From Monodelphis domestica (lineage: Eukaryota > Chordata > Mammalia > Didelphimorphia > Didelphidae): a stretch of 64,000 nucleotides of DNA. A program made the position numbers and the translations under genes. Shown in pieces: positions 11,061 to 22,200 of the stretch. The first letter of the stretch is position 1. Every line of letters starts with the position of its first letter. Below the pieces are notes generated by a model. It had not been told where the DNA came from and did no database searches. It saw nothing but the letters and a program-made list of their open reading frames with translations. The DNA lies in NCBI RefSeq assembly GCF_027887165.1, contig NC_077232.1, forward strand, positions 16,794,755 through 16,858,754, given 5' to 3'.

Positions 11061-11960
11061 GTGCTCAAAAGGTGTGTTCATCCTGCCCTACCTGCCAGGC
11101 ATATAACCAACATGCCTTTCGTGGTAAAGCCTTTGGTGGGCGTCCTCTGGCTTACACACCTTTTGAGCACCTGCAGATAGATTTTATAACGATGCCAAAG
11201 GCTGGACAATATAAATTCTGTTTGGTCATAGTAGACCAACTGACCAGATGGCCGGAAGCATTTCCTACAGCCCGAGCCACAGCAGCTTTTGTTGCTAAGG
11301 TGCTTTTAAAAGAAATTATTCCTCGCTTTGGCCTACCAGCATGTATTGATTCCGACAGGGGGAGTCATTTTACTGATTCTGTTCTAAACCAGATATATTC
11401 TTGCTTGGGGATAACTCCAAAATTCCATGTTCCATATCATCCCCAGAGTTCAGGCCAAGTTGAGAGGATGAACAAAGAACTTAAAACTATGATTGGAAAA
11501 TTATGCACTGAGACCCATTTAAAATGGCCTGAAATTCTCCCTTTGGCCCTATTTTATCTTAGAAGTAGGCCTAGAGGAGACTTACATATCTCACCATTTG
11601 AGATGCTTTTTGGACATCCGCCTATACAGGCTAAGCCTTTCTCCCCGGCTTATACATCGCTATTAGGGGGAGATACTACTATTGCTTCCTATATACAGGA
11701 ATTACAGCACAAACTGCATTAGCTACATGAATCCGGAGCTGCAGTACAAGCTGGACCACTAGACTTTTCACTTCACGACCTGAACCCAGGAGACAACGTG
11801 TATATAAAGAACTTCCAGCGTACAGGAGCAACCCAGCCTTCCTAGGAAGGACCATTCCAAATATTGTTAACTACTCCAACATCTATAAAGGTTGGAGAAA
11901 AGGACTCTTGGATTCACTGTTCTCATGTAAAGAGAGCATCTTCTGTTGAGACTGATTGAC
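11060..11960 (+). pseudogene. Retroviral integrase remnant
   Basis: The segment carries the end of an HHCC zinc region (CSSCPTCQAYN), a core domain with the three acidic positions in their usual contexts (LQIDFITMP, DSDRGSHFT, SSGQVERMN), and the later MLFGHPP motif typical of class I retroviral and Gypsy-like integrases. Downstream, text resembling a GPY/F-type C-terminal region reaches about 11940. This identifies the inner element as a retrovirus-like fossil. Broken; not a working gene. Confidence 0.85.
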
Positions 11961-13430
11961 TGTATCCTATACATGCATTGGAGATAACTACCCATTGACA
12001 AGTGGAACTGTTTTATTCTGCTTTTGACACATTGAATTCCTAAATTTAATTTTTTTCCTTTTTTCCTTTTTTCTCTTTTCCTTATTTTATTATTATTATT
12101 TTTACATTATTTTATTTTTTCCCTTTTTCTCATTTCTATGTACTTAAGGTACCTATGATCAATATTAATTTTATTCTACAATATTAGTTTAAATATATAG
12201 TACTTGCTGTTATTACTAATATGCACCCAAACAGCTTTAGACTATGGGAACCTGCCATTTATTGATAATTGTTGTGGGACTATGATTGATGTTTGTGTCT
12301 GATTCTAGGAACGGGATCAAAAAAGGAGCACAGAGATAACCTGGATAATGCCAAAAGAGCTCACAGGTCTAAAAATCAAAAGACCAATCCAGGTAGGATT
12401 AATGCATTTCTAAGCCAATACTAAGGACTTGAACCTAGTGTGAGACTCGGGGTTGCGACACTTGACAGACGTTAAGATGTAGGCCTTCCCTGTATCCACA
12501 CTCTTCGTGAAAATACCTACAGACAAGTACCTAAGGTTGGCTACCATCCTGGCTCCATCCATCCCTGAGAACGAAGGTAAAATCAGACGAGGAAATAACA
12601 CTTCCCTAGATATAAAATAAAAATCTGGTCCTCTTTTTTCTCTCCCATAGTATGGCAACTTCCTGTAGCCTTGGCTGCAAATGGGGAAGTAAATTATGCT
12701 GCATTCTGTTCTACAGACTTGTGGGATTAGAAATTACTTAACTGGACCCTAATACAGGGGCCTGTAAAAAAAATTTTTTTTTATTCCTGCTTTCTCAAAT
12801 TTTATATACATAGATTTTTTGATTTTTGATACTGATTTTGAATTCTTCTTTAATATAAATATGCATATATAAAGGGTTTATATTTTTCCCTTAATTTTTT
12901 CCCTTTTCCTTCTTTTGATTTTGAATTTTATTTTATTTTCATTTTGTTTTGTTTCTCTTTTGAATTAACTCACACACCCCCACAACTAAAACTTGAATCC
13001 TCAGCTGGACTCAGTGTTTTTTCAACACTTTCTTCAGGGGGGATTGTATTTCATCAAATCCAAGATTTAAATTTTGTTCGAGAGAGAAATCTTCAGAGAA
13101 GAAGCTTGCTAACTAACTGAATCCAGAGAATGAACTGTTTGCAGAAAGATATCTAAACCTTTTCACTAGAGGAAGATCCAGAATGAACCTTGGGGTGTGG
13201 TTGATTGAACATTTTTTAATGTACACTCTTATGCCAAAGGGGACTGCCCCCTAATTGGCTTTTGTCAATGCGCCCAGCAAAACATTGGTTTGCTGTCTTT
13301 CTCTCTCCTCTAGTTCCCCATATTTACAACTATTATAATTTTCCTCTTACTGGGTAAAAAAATTTTTGTATACACTTACAGTTAGAAATTTTTGGGGTGC
13401 AGTATGCTTATGTTTAGTGATCAGTTGGGG
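11961..13430 (+). mobile_element. ERV 3'-internal arm, plus orientation
   Basis: Follows the integrase remnant and is the plus-strand counterpart of 5776-6900. It contains long pyrimidine-rich runs (12050-12135, 12885-12960). The env region expected here is not recognisable: no surface or transmembrane glycoprotein motif could be read. The match to the minus arm stops near 13430, and neither LTR type follows. Confidence 0.6.
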
Positions 13431-13520
13431 AGACTAGTCTCCCAACACAGAGGCCAGAGTTGCTGGGGCCGGATGGGTTGGAACCAGGTGAGCTATCTTG
13501 GTCAAGAAGATCCAAAGCAG

Positions 13521-13720
13521 GGGGCAGCTGGGTGGCTCAGTGGATTGAGAGCCAGGCCTAGAGATGGGAGGTCCTATGTTCAAATCTGGCCTCAGAAAGT
13601 TCCCAGCTGTGTGACCCTGGATAAGTCACTTGACCCCCATTGCCTAGCCCTTACCACTTTTCTGCCTTGGAGCCAATACACAGTACTGACTCCAAGAAGG
13701 AAAGTAAGGGCTTAAAAAAA
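13521..13720 (+). mobile_element. SINE1, complete, with 17-bp target-site duplication
   Basis: GGGGCAGCTGGGTGGCTCAG start and poly-A tail at 13713-13720. Flanked by AAGAAGATCCAAAGCAG at 13504-13520 and 13721-13737. Internal RNA polymerase III boxes (TGGCTCAGTGG and GTTCAAATC) are visible. A young insertion into the retroviral fossil. Confidence 0.95.
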
Positions 13721-13859
13721 AAGAAGATCCAAAGCAGATGACTGTAGGAAGGAGTGCAGACAAGCAGGCAAGCAGTCTCAAGCAACGCTTTTCTGAAAAG
13801 CCTTGGAGAAATGTGGCTTAAAAGAAATTTATGTAGGTTATCTTTTTTTTAAAAAAATT

Positions 13860-14998
13860 ATATTTTATTTGATCATTTCCAAGCATTATTCATTAAAGAC
13901 AAAGATCATTTTCTTTTCCTCTCCCCTACACCCCCATAGCCGACACGTGTGATTCCACTGGGTGTCACATGTGTTCTTGATTCGAACCCATTTCTATGCT
14001 GTCAATATTTGCATTAGAGTTTCGTTTAGAGTCTCTCCTCTGTCATGTCCCTTCAACTGCTCTAGTAAGGCAGTTGCTTTTCCTCGGTGTTTCCACTCCC
14101 ATAGTTTATCCTTTGCTTATGAATAGCATTTTTTCTCCTGGATCCCTGCAGATTGTTCAGGGACATTACACCACCACCAATGGAGAAGTCCATTACATTT
14201 GATTATACCACAGTGTGTTTGTCTCTGTGTACAATGTTCTCCTGGTTCTGCTCCTCTCCCTCTGCATCACTTCCTGGAGGTTGTTCCAGTTCACATGGAA
14301 CTCCTCCACTTTATTATTCCTTTTAGCACAATAGTATTCCATCACCCACATATACCACAATTTGCTCAGCCATTCCCCAATTGATGGGCATCCCCTCGTT
14401 TTCCAGTTTTTGGCCACCACAAAGAGCACAGCTATGAATATTCTTGTACAAGTCTTTTTCCTTATTATCTCTTTGGGGTACAGACCCAGCAGTGCTATGG
14501 CTGGATCAAAGGGCAGACAGTCTTTTATTACCCTTTGGGCATAGTTCCAAATTGCCCTCCAGAATGGTTGGATCAATTCGCAACTCCACCAGCAATGAAT
14601 TAATGTCCCTACTTGGCCACATCCCCTCCAGCATTCATTACTTTCCTTTGCTATCATGCTGGCCAGTCTGCTTGGTGTGAGGTGATACCTCAGAGGTCTT
14701 TTGATTTGCATCTCTCGGATTATAAGAGATTTAGAACACTTCTTCAGGTGCTTGTTAATAGTTTTGATTTCTTTATCTGAGAACTGCCTATCCATGTCCC
14801 TTGCCCATTTATCAATTGGAAAATGGCTTGATTTTTTTGTACAATTGATTTAGCTCTTTATAAATATGAGTAATTAAACCTTTGTCAGAGGTTTCTATGA
14901 AGATTTTTACCCAATTTGTTGTTTCCCTTCTGATTTTAGTTACATTGGTTTTGTTTGTACAAAAGCTTTTTAATTTGATGTAGTAAAAATTATTTATT
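13860..14998 (-). mobile_element. 5'-truncated L1 (3' end of ORF2)
   Basis: The minus strand encodes the last part of L1 ORF2 (14193-14795 open, including CWRGCGQVGTLIHCWWSC) and closely matches 47900-49040 of the full-length L1. It is flanked by a 25-bp direct repeat (13835-13859 and 14999-15023, starting AGGTTATC). It ends in the retrotransposon 3' end and was truncated during insertion. It lies within the ERV fossil just inside the right outer LTR. Confidence 0.93.
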
Positions 14999-15057
14999 AG
15001 GTTATCTTTTTTTTAAAAAAATTGAGAAGTTCTCATCCCTTCGTGGTCACCATTAAC

Positions 15058-15385
15058 TGTAGCATTTAAATTAGTTTCTCTACTAAAAGTATTATATTTT
15101 ATGAGGTTTTTTTAAGATTATTAGAAATCAAGGAAATAAGAAAATACAAAATAAAAAAGCACGTGCCTAGGGCACATTAGCCCATTCACAGCCATTTACT
15201 CTACATCTTGCGTGCCAGGTAGAGAGACGCGTGTACTTCGAAGTGAAAGAAGAGACTCTTGGGAGGCAGAGAGCCCTTTAAATAAAAAATTGTGTTCTCA
15301 TACTCAGGTGAGATTATAGGGAATTCTGGGAAGTACCAAGGACTTCTGGAGATTTAAGTCTGGGGTTCAAATCTCCATTTTTACA
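15058..15385 (-). repeat. Outer LTR, right copy
   Basis: TGTAGCATTTAAATTAG to CCATTTTTACA, matching 5450-5775. On the minus strand this is the upstream LTR, with a primer-binding-like site five bases inside it. Confidence 0.8.
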
Positions 15386-15583
15386 AGTATCATTTGATTC
15401 TTTTCCCACTCTTTGAATAGAACCAATTCTTTCTTGTATAACCCTTTCCATTTTCTCAAATGCATTTACTTTTCTAGTAATTAGCTCCAGTGTTTACATT
15501 TAAAATTTTTACTCAGCTTTGTTTTTTTTAAAGAGGAATACAATAAAAGAAGGGTCCCTTTGAACCCTAAATTGATAATCCTG
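15386..15583. repeat. Tail of module A, separated from it by the ERV
   Basis: CATTTGATTCTTTTCCCACT through ATAATCCTGTGATTAT matches 21023-21225, the tail of module B, with about one difference in ten bases. Before the retroviral insertion this ran on directly from 5449. Confidence 0.85.
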
Positions 15584-15600
15584 TGATTATCTATCTATCA

Positions 15601-15658
<58 letters not shown>

Positions 15659-15660
15659 TC
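15584..15660. repeat. (ATCT)n microsatellite
   Basis: About 16 tetranucleotide units with one early interruption. It is absent from module B, where the tail ends in only CATCTATCC, so the array expanded in this copy. Confidence 0.95.
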
Positions 15661-15751
15661 ATCTTATATCTGCAAGAATTCAGTTTTCATGCCATCCAAT
15701 CCCATGCATCTGATGGGCATGATGTTCAAGTCAACCCTTCCCAGTTTCCTG

Positions 15752-16699
15752 TTAGAACAGAGGCAATTCCTTTGTAGAAGGTACAAGTTGTTTCTGTAGT
15801 CTTCTCATAGCTGACTTCATCTCCTGGTTTCTCAGGGTGTAAATCATGGGATTCAAGAGAGGGGAGATGACAGTGAAGGTGACAGAGATGACTCGGTCAG
15901 AGGGAAGGGCAGAGAAGGGCCTGGCATATACATAGATACAGGGCACAAAATGTATGGTGACCACAGTGATGTGGGAGGAGCAGGTAGAGATGGCTTTTCT
16001 CTTGCCCTCTCCTGTGTGAGATCTCAACATCACCATGATGACTGTATAGGACACAATGAGCAGAAAGAACCAAACTGTGGCAAGAAGACCATTGTTGGAG
16101 ATCATAAGGAGCTCCAGAGTAAAGGTATCAGTGTTGGCCAGTTTGAGGACTTGGGGGACATCACAGTAGAAACCATCAATGACATTGGGCCCAGAGAATG
16201 GGAGTGGGAGCAACAGAGAGACCTGCACAATGGAATGTATGAAGCCCCCCACCCAGGAGGCCACAAGGAGCCCAAAACACCTTCCATTACTCATGAGGGT
16301 CACATAATGAAGAGGCTTTGAGATTGCCAAGTAACGATCATAAGCCATGACAGAAAGAGAAAAAACATCAACCCCACCAAGGAGGTGGAAGAAAAACATC
16401 TGCGTAATGCAGCCATTGAAAGAGATGGTCTTTCTTTCAGCTAAAAGATCCAGCAAAACCTTTGGAGCGGTGATAGAGGAGAAGCAAATGTCCACAACAG
16501 AGAGATTTCGGAGAAGGAAATACATTGGTGTGTGGAGGCGAGACTCACAAGTCACAGTGACCATGATAAGAAGATTGCCCAGGAGAGTTGTAACATACAC
16601 CAGGAATAATAAAAGAAATAAGATGATGCTCAACTCTGGAGATTGGGTCAGCCCCAGAAAAATAAATTCTTTCACCCTGGTGTGATTTCCCAGCTCCAT
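15752..16699 (-). CDS. Olfactory receptor, OR4D-like (receptor 1)
   Basis: An intact single-exon class A odorant G-protein-coupled receptor of 315 residues for the olfactory sensory-neuron membrane, signalling through G-olf. The start chosen is the ATG opening [12 protein letters not shown], because it places the N-glycosylation site NHT at residues 5-7 and matches receptor 2; an in-frame ATG lies 8 codons upstream. Visible motifs: GN at 41-42 (TM1), LHTPMYFLL 55-63 (TM2), MAYDRY 118-123 (TM3), SY 217-218 (TM5), KAISTCSSH 235-243 (TM6) and PMIYTLRNQ 284-292 (TM7). Cys97 and Cys179 are present for the conserved disulfide. The other loop-2 cysteines are replaced (Ser169, Asn189). The strongest resemblance is to OR4D, but the exact orthologue was not determined. 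Module B lies upstream. Confidence 0.95.
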   Translation of the reverse strand: MELGNHTRVKEFIFLGLTQSPELSIILFLLLFLVYVTTLLGNLLIMVTVTCESRLHTPMYFLLRNLSVVDICFSSITAPKVLLDLLAERKTISFNGCITQMFFFHLLGGVDVFSLSVMAYDRYLAISKPLHYVTLMSNGRCFGLLVASWVGGFIHSIVQVSLLLPLPFSGPNVIDGFYCDVPQVLKLANTDTFTLELLMISNNGLLATVWFFLLIVSYTVIMVMLRSHTGEGKRKAISTCSSHITVVTIHFVPCIYVYARPFSALPSDRVISVTFTVISPLLNPMIYTLRNQEMKSAMRRLQKQLVPSTKELPLF

Positions 16700-16717
16700 T
16701 AGCTCATGGTTCCTCTT

Positions 16718-16735
16718 GGCCACCTTGGGAACAAA
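16718..16735 (-). promoter_or_regulatory. Probable splice acceptor before receptor 1
   Basis: Minus strand TCTTTGTTCCCAAG precedes the exon, with the first exonic base near 16723, 24 bases ahead of the coding start. Olfactory receptor coding exons usually have an intron just upstream. The pyrimidine tract is short, so this is a prediction. Confidence 0.45.
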
Positions 16736-16930
16736 GACATAACATTATAGCTAAGGAGAATGAATTAAATAATGAGGAATATACATATTTCCTCAGATAA
16801 CCCTGTCCTTCCACTGTGCCTATCATCTGCTGCTTTCACTCCTATTCATATTCTGTTGAGTGAAGCTAGAGAAAACCATGAAACCATATTGATTGAGTCT
16901 ACTATAAATTAAAAAGAAAAAAACTCTGAC

Positions 16931-17100
16931 TTTTTTTTCTTAGATTCAAGACTAAGTATTACTTCCAAGGAAGAAGAGTGATAAGACCTAGACAATTGAG
17001 GTTAAGTGACTTAGCTAGGGTCATACAGCTAGGAAGTGTTTGTGGCCAGCTTTGAACTCAGGACCTCTTGTCTCTCAGTCTGGCTCACTATTTGAGCTGG
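16931..17100 (-). mobile_element. SINE1, old copy
   Basis: Diverged minus-strand copy: T-rich tail, AGTGACTTAGCTAGGGTCAT, ACTCAGGACCTCTTGTCTCT. The 5' end is lost near 17100. Confidence 0.8.
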
Positions 17101-17149
17101 ACTTTAATGGAAGGAAAACAATCTTTTTAAACCTTTCTAATTTGTTCAC

Positions 17150-17390
17150 TATCTGGCACAATGGATAGAATGCTTGGCCTGAAATCAAGAAGACTCATCT
17201 TCCTGAATTCAAATCCAACTTCCAGATACTAGCTGTAATCCTGGGCAAATCATTTAATCCTGTTTGCCTCAGTTTCTTCATCTGTAAAATGATCTGGAGG
17301 AGGAAATAGTAAACTGCTTCAGTATCTTTTCTGAGAAAATCCCAAATGGGATCATGAGGAGTTGGACATGAGGAGCTGGACCAAGTAACA
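17150..17390 (+). mobile_element. CORE-SINE (Mar1/MON1 type)
   Basis: GGCACAATGGATAGAATGCT start, then TTTGCCTCAGTTTCTTCATC and GGAGGAGGAAATAGTAAACT; 3' part CCAAATGGGATCATGAGGAG. Lies between receptor 1 and module B. Confidence 0.85.
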
Positions 17391-17507
17391 TCACCAGTTG
17401 ATTCGCTATCTTACTAGACACATCTGTTTGCCAAACCCTTCCACATCTCAAACCTTCCATATAGCTTTTCTTTTCCCCAACCTTTCAGTTGAGAAACTGG
17501 CTTTGTT

Positions 17508-17583
17508 TCTCTCTCTGTCTCTGTCTCTGTCTCTGTCTCTGTCTCTGTCTCTGTCTCTGTCTCTGTCTCTGTCTCTGTCTCTG

Positions 17584-17658
<75 letters not shown>
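17508..17658. repeat. (CTCTGT)n hexanucleotide array, then (CT)n and (CA)n
   Basis: About fifteen CTCTGT units in a row, followed by pure CT and fifteen CA units up to the first base of module B. The counterpart in copy A (1905-2120) has a different, more irregular internal order. Confidence 0.93.
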
Positions 17659-17661
<3 letters not shown>

Positions 17662-20600
17662 CATGATTCTCCTTGAGGATATTGCTCATGGTTCTCTGCA
17701 CTCTTAGCTGCTGACTGATGCTATTTTGTATTTTCATTGGAGGGAACTTGGAGGAGATTAGGGTGGGGATGTGGGATGAGGGCTTTGGTTGTATTTGAGA
17801 CTGAAAATAAGAGAAAAGAAGTAAAAAAGCAAGAATTGATATGGAAGCTGTGAAGCTTTCTCCAGCCTATTCTTCCTCTTGCTTGTACTCTCAAACAGGG
17901 TGATTCAAATCAATACAACAGATACATACTGAGTGCCTAAAGCACAAAATATAGAGTATCCAGTGACTTATCTTTGATAGTTAGGTCTAAAACTGAGAGC
18001 ATATCGAGATCACAAAGTCTTCCCCACAAACGGTTAGTAATAGAATTGTGAAAATTCTGCTGGAGGTTTTCCACTGGCATCTGGCCAGTTACCAAGAGCA
18101 AAATACAGCTCCTCTATCTGTCTTCTTTACTCTGTATCTCCTGGGTGCAACTTTGCATCAGCCCATGACTCCTGTTTGGCCTTTTCAGACCACAAGAGGT
18201 CCCCAGAGTGCTTAGGGCCCCTGTCCTTGGTATTTAGAGAACATTCCCACTTTTTTCCTGGGGCTAGACATTTAGGAAAGCATTTCATTACTTTGAGTGG
18301 TCTTTCTTTTGTATCAGACCAGTCTAGGGATTGGGTCTGTCAGCATTCAATAAACAGCTCATTGCATCTGGGTTAGAAGAGGACTCAGCTACATTTGTGG
18401 CTTTGTGTGTGATGCTGGAAAAATTACTCAAACTTTCTATTCCTAGGATGATCTAATCTTCTAATGTTGCTGGTTATTCTTGTTCCCTTTTATTTTGTCT
18501 TATTTTGTCTTTTTTCTTTTTCCTCTTCCTTATTCTGTTCTTCCTCCTAATTTCTCACTCCCTCCTGTTTCTTTTTTCTCCCCTTTCTCTTCTTCCTCTT
18601 TTCTCCCCATTGCTTCCTAACTTTTCTTCATCTTTGATATAATCATTTCTATTGTTACCATCTCTTTCTTCTTTAGCTTCCATTGTCTTTTCCTTGGCTT
18701 CTTTCATCTTCCTTCTCTTCTGTCTTTCAGCTTTGTATGACATTTTCATGTTTCTATATTGATTTCACAGCATGATTTTATTCAGCATGATTTTTTCAAG
18801 CTTTATAACAATCCCATAAAGGAAGGTATAAGAAATACTGATATATTTATTTTTTATAAATGAGTCAACTGAGATAAAAGGTATTAAGGGATTTTCTCTC
18901 AGTCCAGCATCAAGAAAAGAGAAACTTTTACTAAAGGATTAAATAGCTTTTTAGTGGCTAAACCAAAAGTAGAACCCAGGAACCTTGGTCCTTGATCCAT
19001 TGTTTCTTTCCCTATGCCTCATTTTGAGACCATTTATTAGAGATCAGACTCATAGAAATATCAAGAAAGAAGCCCTCCCTGGAAGAATGTGGAGGAGGCT
19101 GTTTTCCTCTTTGATCAGCTGCATAACTTTGGTTTATCAAATACAGACACATCAGTACTTACCCACGATTTTAGCTGTGTGGATCGGGGCCAATGGATGG
19201 ACAAACTAGAGTTTGTTCTGCACATCGGCTGGTGTTCTCTGACTGAGGTGTCTGGAGTCAATTACATTCATATTATGCCTCCCAAATACAAACCCTGACC
19301 CATCCTTCCCAGTAGAATGGCTTCTATTAAGCTCCTGTTGATAGACTATATTTCCCTCCCTCTTCCTATGGGAGCAGCCCAGCTAAGTATGTAGAAGTTG
19401 ATCGCCTTTTATTTTATGGCTTTAACAACTCTCCAAGACTATTTGTTAACTCAGAGATGGGTTAATATTTCCTTGAAGGGGGTACCTGCACCAATGAAAT
19501 TAGTGATCCTTGAAATACTGAGTGTGGGTGTATATGCTTGTCTAAATTTATGTGCATCTATCTATATACATATGTAATATGTATATTTCAGACTCTTTCA
19601 ACAAATAGTTCAGACATCGAGTTAGCAATTCCAAGGGGTCCCAGCCCTGGCAACTACTTACAGTCAAGTAGCATGCTGGGCTCTTCCCAGACTGGTAGAA
19701 AGCTATTACCCAGTTCTGCTGTGTAGTTCTTCTGAGCCAGGGCAGGAGGACTTCCACAGGGTACAGTTCTATGATATGAGGTCACTAAGCAATTAGAGAT
19801 GCTGGTAACATCCCTTGTGGGCCTTTGGGAAGAGCTAGGACTAGTCATAGGGCTAATAGGTAGGCTCTTAGGGCTTAAAACACAGGGGGCCCAACATGGG
19901 ACACTTTTTAATGACTTTTTAGAAACAGAAATATTAGTGCCAAGAAATTCTGCTCAATAGCTCAATGGTTTGGATTTATTTTTTGATTAGTTAAGTTATA
20001 TAAAGGTTTGATTTTTGTGGTGACTTGGAATCCAAGGGCAGCTGGTGATACAGTGGACCTGCAATCAGGAAGACTCCTTTTCTTGAGTTCTAATTTGGCC
20101 TCAGATACTTGGGCTAGCTGTGTGACCTTGGGAAGTCACTCAACCCTGTTTGCCTCAATTTTTCTCTTCTACAGAATGAGCTGGAGAAGGAAATGGCAAA
20201 ACATTCCAGTATCTTTGCCAAGAAAACCCCAAAATGGGGGTGAAGAGTTGGTCCTGAGTAAACAATGCCTGGAACACTTAAGGTGTCCAATATTCAGCTG
20301 CTGACATTTTGTAAAAACATTGGTAATATGTTAAAATTGTAGACTTTCAAGAGGTGGAAGGGATGTCTGAAGTTATCTCATCCAAGCTACCCCTGAGTCT
20401 ACTATATATCTTGGCTCCTAGTACTCATTCTACTTTAGTTGGATGACTTGGTGATGGGGAACTCATCCTGCCTATTGAGGCTGGGTATTACACTTCTGGA
20501 GAGTTTTAAGGTTAAGGACATTTCCCCCTTATATTGAGCCCAAATATTTTCCTTTTAACCATCCCTAGTATGTTATATGGGACCAAGGATAACAAATATA

Positions 20601-21225
20601 ACTCCTTTCCCAAATGACAGCTCTTTAAATACTGTGGAAGAGCTCATTCTTCTCCCAATTCTTCTACCACAGGCTAAACATTTTTATATCCCCCACCATT
20701 CTAATTTTTTTGAGGAATGCTTTTCATTTGTTTTTGTCATTTTGAACTTGAGGAACAACAAATACTACTTCAATACACACAAGGGATTGTATGTGAAACT
20801 ATATAGCTTAAAAATAAAGTATGCAATAAGCATGTTTTATTAGTTTCAAGACTGGATCCACTTCTCATTAGAAATAGTTTATTCATCCTTGATCATTTTT
20901 TCTCCTCTAGGAAATTCTTTTTCTTTCTTCTTCTGTTAATATGATGAGACAGAACAGAAAAATCCCTGAGGCATCTTTGTCTTAGCTTCCTCCATGACCT
21001 AAGATACAAAGTTTCTGAAGTATCATTTGTTTCTCTTTCCACTCTTTGACTAGAACCAATTCTTTCCTGCATAAATAACCCTTTCCATTTTCTCAAATGC
21101 ATTTACTTTTTTAGTAATTAGCTCCTGTGTTTACATTTAAAATTTTTACTCAGTCTCTTTTTTAAAAGGAATACCATAAATGAAGGGTCCCCTTGATTCC
21201 TAAATTGATAATCCTGTGATTATTC
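17659..21225. repeat. Duplicated module B with intact tail
   Basis: Matches module A (2121-5449) and the detached tail of A (15386-15583). It is uninterrupted, so it shows the pre-insertion structure of A. It carries 37 bp near 20292-20330 (TTCAGCTGCTGACATTTTG region) that A lacks. Module C keeps a relative of that segment at 36125-36175, so A has a deletion. The same CORE-SINE as in A lies at 20036-20275. Located just upstream of receptor 1. No gene recognised. Confidence 0.9.
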
Positions 21226-21269
21226 ATCTATCCTTGGTTATAAGTCTTTATCTTTTTCCTTTTGGTGTA

Positions 21270-22190
21270 GGAAATGCCAAGATCTCGAGTCCATTATGGT
21301 GGTAGCAGCTAAGCCTTCTGAAAACCAGATTATAGTTACTTAGTATCTGAACTGCTGATAGTTTTTTCTTTGACTTGGAAGCTGTGAATTTTGGTCATGA
21401 TGTATGCAGGAGTTTTCATTTTGAGGTTTCTTTCAAAAAGTGATTTGAAGATTCTTCTATTTTCATGTCAGTTTTCACTTCAGATTGCTTGAAATTTTGT
21501 ATCTTTCACTTTTAAGACAATCATGACTGTTTCAAGATGTCCAATGATTCTGAGGTTCTCCTTCCTTGAACTGTTTTCTGGAAAAGTTTTTTTTTTTATG
21601 AGTAGATGAGTAATTTCACTACTTTTTAATTTTATTTTAATCTTTCTTCTTGCCTCATGGAGTCATTGATCTCTGCTTAGTTAGTTCAACTTTTCAGGGA
21701 TTCAGTTACTCATGTAGTCTTAATATCTTCAGTTTTAAGTAATTTAATTTCCTTTCAGTTTTTTCTTCAGAGCGTTTATTTCATTTTTTATTTCTGGATT
21801 TATTTTTCCAGGAAATCTTGTAGACCTTGTGACCAAGACTTTTTTTCCTCAGAAGCTCTGTTTGTAGATGTGGTAGAATTAGTCTGTTCTGAGCTTGACA
21901 TTTGGGCGTCTTTAAATCCATAATATTTTTTGTAGTCTTCTTCTGTTTCAGCTTTAGCTTCTGAATTGGGACTTTATATTAGGATCAGGCTCTGTCCCTA
22001 TCTGCTCTCTTGAATTGGGTAAGGGGCCCTATTTTGTTCTGATTTCTATGATCTGGGAGCTTTCTAGTGGTTTCTGTTCAGTGATAGGTTTCATCTCCCT
22101 TCCCCCTCTTCTCCCTGTAATCTGGATTTAGAGCATGAGATCACTAGAGCCTTTGTAGAGTATTTCAGGTCAGACTATTGTCTTTTGGAG
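21270..22190 (-). mobile_element. Old L1, ORF1 and 5' part, degenerate
   Basis: Minus-strand translation over 21370-21960 shows pieces of L1 ORF1, including ENLRIIG-like text near 21540-21560 and AYIMTKIHSFQVKEK-like text near 21380. Frames are interrupted throughout. An L1-family relic much older than the full-length copy at 47900. Confidence 0.6.
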
Positions 22191-22200
22191 CCTCTAGGGC

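Larger units (their letters stand above)
9213..11960 (+). mobile_element. ERV internal region: leader and integrase, plus orientation
   Basis: The region begins with the primer-binding-like sequence after the inner LTR and ends with the integrase C-terminal part. Recognisable parts are a hydrophobic/coiled-coil leader segment (10105-11060) and an integrase segment (about 11060-11960). There is no recognisable reverse transcriptase, RNase H, protease or capsid between the LTR and integrase, so several kilobases expected in a complete provirus are absent. Class I (ERV1-like) is my best assignment from the integrase. Broken, with several interruptions. Confidence 0.7.
5446..15389 (-). mobile_element. 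Compound endogenous retrovirus fossil with flanking LTRs
   Basis: The block is bounded by two direct repeats of about 327 bp (5450-5775 and 15058-15385), each TG...CA, with 4-bp flanks GGTA (5446-5449) and AGTA (15386-15389) that look like a target-site duplication. Module B reads straight through the same site (AAGTATCATTTG at 21018-21028), an empty-site copy that fixes both ends. Just inside the right LTR, minus-strand TGGTGACCACGAAGGG (from 15052) sits where a primer-binding site belongs, so the outer element probably reads on the minus strand. The interior is not simple: a minus-strand 3'-internal arm, a second LTR type, a plus-strand internal region with integrase, two SINEs and an L1 tail. 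The outer LTRs differ at roughly 7 percent by eye, so it is tens of millions of years old. Heavily broken, with large parts missing. Confidence 0.75.

Noticed and set aside
15950-16685. Open frames on the plus strand across receptor 1
   Set aside because: Antisense shadows of the receptor coding sequence, with no domains of their own.
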